From Cellulomonas shaoxiangyii (GTDB lineage: Bacteria; Actinomycetota; Actinomycetes; Actinomycetales; Cellulomonadaceae): DNA of 64,000 bases. Below are positions 58,410 through 64,000 of this stretch, one piece after another (position 1 is the first letter of the stretch; each line of letters starts with the position of its first letter). Made by a program: the position numbers and the translations under genes. The stretch lies in assembly GCF_004798685.1 (NCBI RefSeq), contig NZ_CP039291.1, positions 620,001 to 684,000 on the forward strand. The letters run 5' to 3'. Under the pieces are notes generated by a model. The model was not told where the DNA came from and ran no database searches. It saw only the letters and a list, made by a program, of their open reading frames with translations.

Positions 58410-60095
58410 GTGCGCGCGGTCCTCGACGGCTACGTCGCCGAGCTGGCCACGCTCGACCCGGACGCCGCGGAGGCGCTCGGCCGCACCGACGTCCTGCGCG
58501 TGGCCGACCTGTCGCCGGACGCGTTCGCCGCCCGGGCGGACCTGGACCGGCGCACGCTCGCCGCCCTGACGGCCGCGCCGGCCGACGGCCCCGACGCGAC
58601 GCTGAGGCTCGCGGCGCTCGAGCGCCTGGGGAGCGACGTCGCGCTCGACGAGGTCGGGTTCACCCGGCGCCTCCTCGCGCCCCTCGCCACCCCGGTCCAC
58701 CTGGTGCGGCAGGTGTTCGACGGGCTGCCGCGCTCGTCCGAGGACGACTGGCGGCGGGTCGCGGCGCACCTGGCGGAGGTCCCGCGGGCGCTGGCCCAGT
58801 ACCGGGCGACGCTCGAGCAGGCGGCCGACCGCGGGCACGTCGTCGCGGTCCGGCAGGTCGAGGTCGTCGCCGGCCAGTGCGACGCGTGGGTCGCCGGCGG
58901 CTTCTACCCGGGCGTGGCCGCCGGGTACGGCGGCGCCGACGCGGCGCTGGCGCGCACGCTCGCGGCACGGGCCGACGACGCGGCGGCGGCGACGGCCGCC
59001 TTCGCCGCCGACCTGCGGACGCGGCTGGCGCCCCGGGCGGGGCGCGCCGACGGGGTGGGCCGCGAGACCTACTCCGTCACGAGCGCCGCGTTCCTCGGCA
59101 CGAGCGTCGACCTCGACGACCTGTACGCGTGGGGGTGGGCGGAGATCGCCCGGCTGCAGGGCCGTGCGCGCGACCTCGCCCGTGCGGTCGTCGGCACCCC
59201 GGACGTCGCCGCCGCGGTCGCGGCGCTCGACGCGGACCCGGCGCGCCGCGTGGACGTCGGGGCGCCGCTCGAGGCGTGGCTCCAGGGCCGTCTCGACGCC
59301 GTGACGGACGCGGTCGACGGCCGCTGGTTCGACCTTCCGGCACGCCACCGGCGGGTGGAGGCGCGGCTGACCACCGCCGCGTCGGGCGTCATGTACTACA
59401 CGCCGCCGGACGCCGGGGGGACGCGGCCCGGGCGCGTGTGGTGGACCGTGCCCGCGGGCACGCAGCACGTCGCGACGTGGCGCGACGTGAGCACCGTGCA
59501 CCACGAGGGCGTGCCGGGGCACCACCTGCAGCACGCGGTCACCTACGGGCTCGACCTGCACCCGTGGCAGCGCCTGCTGTGCCACGTGCACGGCTACGCG
59601 GAGGGGTGGGCGCACTACGCCGAGCACCTCGCGGAGGAGATCGGGCTGCTCGACGACCCCGGCGAGCGGCTGGGCGCCGTGTTCGCCCAGCTGTGGCGCG
59701 CGTGCCGCATCGTCGTCGACATCGGTCTGCACCTCGACCTCCCCGTCCCGGCCGGCACCGGCGTGCGCTGCCTCGACGGCCGGGACCGCTGGACGCCGGA
59801 GCTCGGCGTGCAGGTGCTGCGCGAGGTCGCCGAGGTCGACGCGACCACCGCCGCCTTCGAGGTGGACCGCTACCTCGGCTGGCCGGGCCAGGCGCTCGCG
59901 TTCAAGGTCGGCGCGCGGCTGTGGCAGCAGGTGCGCGCGGACGCGCAGGCCCGTACCGACCGCCTCGACCTGCGCGACTTCCACATGACCGCGCTCGGCC
60001 TGGGCCCCATGGGTCTCGGACCGCTGCGCACGGCCCTCGCCACGACCCTCGGCGCCCGCCCGGACGCCCCGTCACGACAGGACGCACCCGCATGA
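58362..60095 (+). CDS. DUF885-family putative zinc peptidase
   Basis: A 577-residue DUF885 protein. The zinc motif is TVHHEGVPGHHLQHAVTYG (HExxxH-type HEGVPGHH, about residue 379) with a downstream EGWAHYAEHLAEEIG (about 413); the final part ALGLGPMGLGPLRTAL is also typical. The family is thought to be carboxypeptidase-like and no signal peptide is present, so it acts in the cytoplasm. The first 16 codons are a 24-bp tandem duplication containing two start codons (GTG 58362 and GTG 58386). Confidence 0.85.
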   Translation: MSAPETSRVSAAETSPVRAVLDGYVAELATLDPDAAEALGRTDVLRVADLSPDAFAARADLDRRTLAALTAAPADGPDATLRLAALERLGSDVALDEVGFTRRLLAPLATPVHLVRQVFDGLPRSSEDDWRRVAAHLAEVPRALAQYRATLEQAADRGHVVAVRQVEVVAGQCDAWVAGGFYPGVAAGYGGADAALARTLAARADDAAAATAAFAADLRTRLAPRAGRADGVGRETYSVTSAAFLGTSVDLDDLYAWGWAEIARLQGRARDLARAVVGTPDVAAAVAALDADPARRVDVGAPLEAWLQGRLDAVTDAVDGRWFDLPARHRRVEARLTTAASGVMYYTPPDAGGTRPGRVWWTVPAGTQHVATWRDVSTVHHEGVPGHHLQHAVTYGLDLHPWQRLLCHVHGYAEGWAHYAEHLAEEIGLLDDPGERLGAVFAQLWRACRIVVDIGLHLDLPVPAGTGVRCLDGRDRWTPELGVQVLREVAEVDATTAAFEVDRYLGWPGQALAFKVGARLWQQVRADAQARTDRLDLRDFHMTALGLGPMGLGPLRTALATTLGARPDAPSRQDAPA

Positions 60096-60478
60096 GCACC
60101 GCCGCACGCGACGAGGTCGTCGCCCACATCGCCTCCCTGTACGACGCCCTCGGCGACCGGCCCCGGTTCGACGCGCACCTGGACCCCGACGTGCTGATGT
60201 GGGAGTCCGACGCGCCCGGCGTCCTGCGCGGCCTGCGGGCGCTGGACGCGCTGCGGGACGTGCGCCGCGAGCGGGCCTCCGACGGTCCCCGGCCGGTGTC
60301 GGTGGCGCCCGAGGTCGTCGCGGCGGACGCGTGGGGCGACACCGGCGTCGTGCGCTACGAGCTGCGCGCCCGCTACGAGGGCGCCACGCCCGACGAGGTG
60401 TACCGCGTCACCGACGTGCTGCGGCGCGGCGGCGAGGGCTGGCGGATCGTGCACCACCACTCCGAGCGCGTCGGCTGA
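60092..60478 (+). CDS. SnoaL/NTF2-like protein
   Basis: A 128-residue NTF2-fold protein: VVAHIASLYDALGDRPRFDA, HLDPDVLMWESDAPGVLRG, and WRIVHHHSERVG at the end, matching DUF4440/SnoaL_3 proteins. These are small ligand-binding or isomerase-like domains of open function. Last gene of the ten-gene chain, coupled by an ATGA overlap. Confidence 0.83.
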   Translation: MSTAARDEVVAHIASLYDALGDRPRFDAHLDPDVLMWESDAPGVLRGLRALDALRDVRRERASDGPRPVSVAPEVVAADAWGDTGVVRYELRARYEGATPDEVYRVTDVLRRGGEGWRIVHHHSERVG

Positions 60479-60542
60479 CCGCGGGCGGACCGGTGACCCC
60501 CGGCGTCGCGGGCGCCCGGCGGGCGTGGGTGCGGCGTCCGGG

Positions 60543-61088
60543 TCAGCCCCGGTAGCGCTCCAGCACCGTCGGGGCGTCGGCGGGGGCCGGGTCCACGACG
60601 ATCTCGTCGCCCGCCGTCACCGTGCCGCCGCGGACCACGCGCAGGTACGCGCCCAGCCGGCCCTCGGCGCCGAACCGCTTGACCCAGCCGCGCTCGTCCG
60701 CGCCGCCGACCCACCGCGCGAACGTCGCGCACGGCGTCCGCGGGCCCGTCACCTCGAGCACGACGCGGGCGCCGACGCGCCACCGCTCGCCGATCCGGGC
60801 GGCGTTGGGGTCGATGCCGGCGACCCGGAGGTTCTCGCCGAACCAGCCCGGGTGCAGGTCACGGTCCAGCTCGCCGGCCCAGAAGTCCGCGTCGTCCTGC
60901 CCGTACGCGTACACCGCCTGCTCGTGCCCGCCGTGGTACTTGCGGTTCGCCTGCACGTCGCCGCGCACGCCGTAGGGGCCCACCTTCACCGGACCGTCGA
61001 GCGTGCGCTTGTCGATGGCGGTGACGCCGTTCGAGCCGCTGTCGGGGCGCAGGGCGTGGACGGCACAGACGGCGAGCAGGGTGGGCAT
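60543..61088 (-). CDS. MOSC-domain protein
   Basis: A 181-residue MOSC protein: AIDKRTLDGPVKVGPYGVRG, DVQANRKYHGGHEQAVYAYG, HPGWFGENLRVAGIDPNAAR and GPRTPCATFARWVG, whose Cys is the conserved sulfur-carrier-like residue of MOSC domains. Related to YiiM, which detoxifies N-hydroxylated compounds with molybdenum cofactor. ATG 61088 gives the family N-terminus; an in-frame upstream start is less likely. Convergent with the peptide operon. Confidence 0.87.
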   Translation of the reverse strand: MPTLLAVCAVHALRPDSGSNGVTAIDKRTLDGPVKVGPYGVRGDVQANRKYHGGHEQAVYAYGQDDADFWAGELDRDLHPGWFGENLRVAGIDPNAARIGERWRVGARVVLEVTGPRTPCATFARWVGGADERGWVKRFGAEGRLGAYLRVVRGGTVTAGDEIVVDPAPADAPTVLERYRG

Positions 61089-61198
61089 GCGGGTCAGCGT
61101 AGGCGCGGGCCGGTGCGTGCTCACGACGCCGAGGAGGAGTGGCGCGGCTCACGTCACCCGGTCGTGGGCCACCGGAGGTGGGCGTCCGGGCACCGACA

Positions 61199-61204
61199 TA
61201 GCCT
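61199..61204 (+). promoter_or_regulatory. -10 element for a leaderless start
   Basis: TAGCCT lies 6 nt before the GTG at 61211 of the GH3-like gene. Confidence 0.5.
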
Positions 61205-61210
61205 GCAGCG

Positions 61211-62512
61211 GTGACGACGTTCCCGCCGACCCCGGCACCGCCGTTCGGCCCGGACGACGCCACGGACGGTCCGGACGACGCCACGCCGCGGCACGCGCGC
61301 CGCTCGCCGTGGGCGCGCCGGGCCCGCGGTGCGGGCCTCGCCGTGCTCGCGGTGGCGTGCCTCGGCGCGGGCTCGCTGGCGTCGGTCGCCCTGGAGGAGC
61401 CGTCCGCCGAGCCGGTCGTGCGGGGTGCCCCCGGCGCGACGTCCCGGTCCCCGCGCCCCACCCCGACTCCCACGTGCACCCCCGCACCGCTCGAGCAGCG
61501 CGCCGCGGCCACGCTCGTCGTGGGTCTGCCCGGCGTCCGCAGCGCCGACGAGCCGCTCGCGCAGGAGGTCGTGGGGCTGGGCGTCGGCGGGGTCTTCCTG
61601 TCCGAGGGCAACGTCGGCACGGCGGAGGAGGTCGCGGCGTTGTCGGCGGGCCTGCGCACCGCCGCCGGACGGCCGCTGCTCGTCTCGACCGACGAGGAGT
61701 CGGGCCGGGTGGCGCTCATGCGGGAGGTCGTCGGTGCCGGCCCGTCACCGCGCCGGATGGCGCAGCGCGACACGGCTGCGCAGGTGCGCGAGCGGGCGGC
61801 CGCCACGGGGACGGCGCTCGCGGGCGTGGGCGTCGACCTCGACCTGGCTCCCGTGCTCGACCTCGACGGCGGGCCGTCGGGCGGCGTGATCGGTGACCGG
61901 TCGTTCAGCGCCGACCCCGCGACCGCGGGGACCTACGGGCTCGCGTACGCCGCGGGCCTCGCCGACGCGGGCGTCACGCCGACGATGAAGCACTTCCCGG
62001 GCCACGGGCGCTCGAGCGTCGACTCGCACAGCGAGTCCTCGCTGGTCGAGGCGCCCCTCGACGAGCTGCACGCGACCGACCTGCTCCCGTTCCAGCAGGC
62101 GATCGACGCCGGTGCGCCGGTGGTCATGCTCAACCACCTGCAGTACGCGGCGCTCGACCCCGACCTGCCCGCGTCGCTGAGCCCCCGCGCGTACGCGCTG
62201 CTGCGCGACATGGGCTTCGAGGGCGTCACGATCACCGACTCCGTGGGCATGGGGGCGGTGAACCTGCGGTGGGACTTCCCGGAGGCGGCGGTCGCGGCCG
62301 TCGGTGCCGGTGCGGATGCCGTGCTGGCGACCGACGGGCGGCAGGCGGTGCGCATGCGCGACGCGCTCGTCGAGGCTGTGCGCTCGGGTGCGCTCCCCGA
62401 GGAGCGGGTCTCGGAGGCGGCCGCACGGGTGACCGCGCTGGCCGGCGGCGACCCGGTGGCGATGTCGTGCCTCGACGTGGAGCTGCCGACGTTCGAACCG
62501 CCCGCCGGCTGA
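61211..62512 (+). CDS. GH3-family glycosidase (NagZ-like), membrane-anchored or secreted
   Basis: A 433-residue protein. A basic stretch and one hydrophobic segment at residues ~41-60 (GAGLAVLAVACLGAGSLASV) act as a signal or anchor with a possible lipobox-like Cys, then a Pro-Thr linker and a GH3 domain: STDEESGRVALMREVVGAG, GVDLDLAPVLDLDGGPSGG, TPTMKHFPGHGRSSVDSH (about residue 259) and the nucleophile Asp in VTITDSVGMGAVN (about 341). These are the signatures of beta-N-acetylhexosaminidase-type GH3 enzymes that act on peptidoglycan or amino-sugar chains. Confidence 0.87.
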   Translation: MTTFPPTPAPPFGPDDATDGPDDATPRHARRSPWARRARGAGLAVLAVACLGAGSLASVALEEPSAEPVVRGAPGATSRSPRPTPTPTCTPAPLEQRAAATLVVGLPGVRSADEPLAQEVVGLGVGGVFLSEGNVGTAEEVAALSAGLRTAAGRPLLVSTDEESGRVALMREVVGAGPSPRRMAQRDTAAQVRERAAATGTALAGVGVDLDLAPVLDLDGGPSGGVIGDRSFSADPATAGTYGLAYAAGLADAGVTPTMKHFPGHGRSSVDSHSESSLVEAPLDELHATDLLPFQQAIDAGAPVVMLNHLQYAALDPDLPASLSPRAYALLRDMGFEGVTITDSVGMGAVNLRWDFPEAAVAAVGAGADAVLATDGRQAVRMRDALVEAVRSGALPEERVSEAAARVTALAGGDPVAMSCLDVELPTFEPPAG

Positions 62513-62581
62513 CGGCTCCACGGCGTCGCGGGACGCCGTCGTCCGGCGGCGTGCGCGCGCACCGGCCCGATGCCCCGGACG

Positions 62582-62600
62582 AAACGTTTGCAACGTTGCA
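62582..62600. promoter_or_regulatory. LacI-family operator-like palindromes
   Basis: AAACGTTT (62582-62589) and TGCAACGTTGCA (62589-62600, perfect 12-bp palindrome) share one base. Both have the central CG of LacI-family sites. They lie 208-227 bp before the GH43 start and after the GH3 gene. Confidence 0.5.
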
Positions 62601-62778
62601 GAACGGCCCCGCGCCGGAGTACAGGTAGACCACCCCGCGGCCTCGGCGCCCGGGCGCCCCGCAGTCGTGGCGCCCGCGCGCGCACCGCGGGCCCGCACCG
62701 GCGCCGGGCGTGACACGCGGGCCGGTGTGTCCCGCGTCCCCACCGCCCGACCCTTGCGCCCACTCGTCACGGCTCGGT

Positions 62779-62792
62779 TGTGAGCGCTCACA
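62779..62792. promoter_or_regulatory. 14-bp palindrome at the GH43 start
   Basis: TGTGAGCGCTCACA is a perfect palindrome 16 bp before the GH43 ATG, with the AGCGCT core of CebR/BxlR-type LacI repressor sites. Bound repressor would block transcription or early elongation. Confidence 0.6.
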
Positions 62793-62808
62793 CCACGAGG
62801 AGCCCGCC

Positions 62809-64000
62809 ATGCACCCCTCTCCACCGCCCGCCCCCGGCAGGACGCGCGCGACCGTCAGACGCCTCGCCGCGGTCCTGCTCACCGCCGTGCTCGCCGCGGC
62901 GGCCCTGGTCGCCGTGCCCGCGACCGCGACGGCCGTGGGGGAGGAGACCGTCCGCAACCCGCTGCTGCCCGACGGCGCCGACCCGTGGCTGCAGTTCCAC
63001 GACGGCAGCTACTACCTGGCGACGACCACGTGGAGCTCGCAGCTGGTCATGCGCAAGTCCCCGACCCTCGCCGGCCTGCGCTCGGCCGCGCCCGTGCACG
63101 TCTGGTCGGAGACGGCCGCCGACAGCGGCTTCAACTTCTGGGCGCCCGAGTTCCACCGCCTGACCGGCCCCAACGGCACGCGCTGGTACCTCATGTACAC
63201 CTCGGGCACGTCCGCGAACCTCGACGGGCAGAAGCTGCGCGTGCTCGAGAGCGCGGGCGACGACCCCATGGGCCCCTACACGTTCCGCAGCACCCCGATG
63301 CCGAGCACGTGGAACATCGACGGCACGTACCTCACGGTCGGCAGCCAGCTGTACCTGCTGTGGTCGGAGTGGCAGGGCGCGGACCAGAGCGTCTGGATCA
63401 CGCGCATGAGCAACCCGTGGACGGTCACGGGCGCGCGCGTGCTCATCTCACGCCCCACCCACTCCTGGGAGACGCAGGGCGGCCGGACCAACGAGGCGCC
63501 CGAGGTGATCCAGCGCAACGGCCGCACGCACGTCGTGTTCTCGGCCAGCTCGTGCAACACGCCGGACTACAAGCTCGGGCTGCTGACGCTGACGGGCAGC
63601 GACCCGATGTCCGCGTCGGCGTGGACGAAGCGGTCGACGCCCGTGTTCCAGCGGGCCAACGGGGTGTACGGGCCGGGCCACAACGGTTTCTTCCGGTCGC
63701 CCGACGGCACGCAGGACTGGCTCGTCTACCACGCGAACGCGACGACGTCCCAGGGCTGCGGCGACACCCGCTCGACGCGCGCCCAGCCGTTCACGTGGGC
63801 CTCCGACGGCACGCCGAGCTTCGGCGCGCCCGTGTCGACGTCCACCGACCTCGCGGTCCCGTCCGGTGAGATGGGCCCGATCACGGCGGCGGTCGAGGGC
63901 GCCGCGTGGACGCTGGTCAACCGCAGCTCCGGCCGCTGCGCCGGCGTCGCGGGCGGCTCCGCCACCGACGGTGCGGACGTCGCCCAGTACGGCTGCGACA
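62809..64000 (+). CDS. secreted GH43 glycosidase with CBM13-like module (3' end outside window)
   Basis: At least 397 codons, open to the window edge. Signal peptide to about residue 42 (LAAVLLTAVLAAAALVAVPA, then TATA). The GH43 five-bladed domain shows NPLLPDGADPWLQFHDGSYY with the catalytic Asp (DPW), WAPEFHRL and TEAPEVI-type NEAPEVIQRNGRTHVVFSAS with the catalytic Glu, and GVYGPGHNGFF. It resembles exo-arabinofuranosidases (GH43_26). Near residue 365 a ricin-type CBM13 begins: WTLVNRSSGRCAGVAGGSA. GAGGAGCCC lies before the ATG. Confidence 0.87.
   Translation, partial: MHPSPPPAPGRTRATVRRLAAVLLTAVLAAAALVAVPATATAVGEETVRNPLLPDGADPWLQFHDGSYYLATTTWSSQLVMRKSPTLAGLRSAAPVHVWSETAADSGFNFWAPEFHRLTGPNGTRWYLMYTSGTSANLDGQKLRVLESAGDDPMGPYTFRSTPMPSTWNIDGTYLTVGSQLYLLWSEWQGADQSVWITRMSNPWTVTGARVLISRPTHSWETQGGRTNEAPEVIQRNGRTHVVFSASSCNTPDYKLGLLTLTGSDPMSASAWTKRSTPVFQRANGVYGPGHNGFFRSPDGTQDWLVYHANATTSQGCGDTRSTRAQPFTWASDGTPSFGAPVSTSTDLAVPSGEMGPITAAVEGAAWTLVNRSSGRCAGVAGGSATDGADVAQYGCD

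Overview
The window is a very GC-rich actinobacterial chromosome segment, most probably from Cellulomonas or a close relative. The evidence is a CBM2-linker-GH6 endoglucanase that reads like Cellulomonas CenA, a second CBM2-GH5 cellulase, secreted GH16, GH3-like and GH43 enzymes, a bldC gene, DUF3073, DUF3618 and actinobacterial holin-family genes, a C50 carotenoid cluster, and many genes whose start codon lies 6-7 nt after a TANNNT -10 element (leaderless style). No rRNA, insertion sequence or CRISPR array is visible.

Layout. 1-3.7 kb: end of a TetR regulator overlapping an acyl-CoA oxidase, then a UV-dimer glycosylase-like gene and an alpha/beta hydrolase on the minus strand. 3.8-5.5 kb: a scarred stretch with a frameshifted Hint (intein-like) polymorphic-toxin remnant, followed by a DUF2599 lipoprotein. 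5.7-16.5 kb: winged-helix protein, GH5 cellulase, purL, an RNB ribonuclease, a VanY-like carboxypeptidase, rsgA and cenA. 16.6-21.7 kb: SCP-like protein, small membrane protein, purF-purM, DUF3073 and bldC with a long upstream region. 22-23.6 kb: DUF3618 and holin-like membrane pair, a likely 49-residue protein, and tRNA-Phe, tRNA-Asp and tRNA-Glu. 23.7-28.4 kb: metallopeptidase, secreted S1 protease, LysR regulator divergent from an LLM oxidoreductase, and galE.

28.5-34.1 kb: crtE-crtB-crtI-crtYe-crtYf-crtEb, the gene order of a C50 carotenoid (decaprenoxanthin-type) pathway, nearly all genes coupled by overlapping start and stop codons. 34.2-38.3 kb: YceI protein, GH16-CBM13 glucanase, GNAT acetyltransferase, a hypothetical gene and a GyrI-like protein. 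38.4-40.4 kb: a three-gene overlapping module headed by a WxG-containing, type VII-secretion-like protein. 40.5-45.2 kb: RtcB, MFS transporter, YchJ-like protein, and an ECF42-type sigma factor with its DGPF partner.

45.4-60.5 kb is the most coherent accessory region. A leftward operon (XRE-cupin regulator, DHDPS-family lyase, and beta, gamma and alpha subunits of an HcnABC/D-hydroxyproline-dehydrogenase-like complex) faces a rightward ten-gene chain (peptide ABC importer, COG1228 amidohydrolase, TIGR04076 protein, LLM enzyme, DUF885 peptidase, SnoaL-like protein). All nine junctions of that chain are 4-nt overlaps. I infer uptake and breakdown of (hydroxy)proline-type or other D-amino-acid-yielding peptides under one regulator.

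60.5-64 kb: MOSC protein, GH3-like lipoprotein or membrane glycosidase, and a GH43 enzyme running off the window, with two LacI-type operator palindromes between the last two. Product names rest on motif and family recognition by eye; no database search was run.
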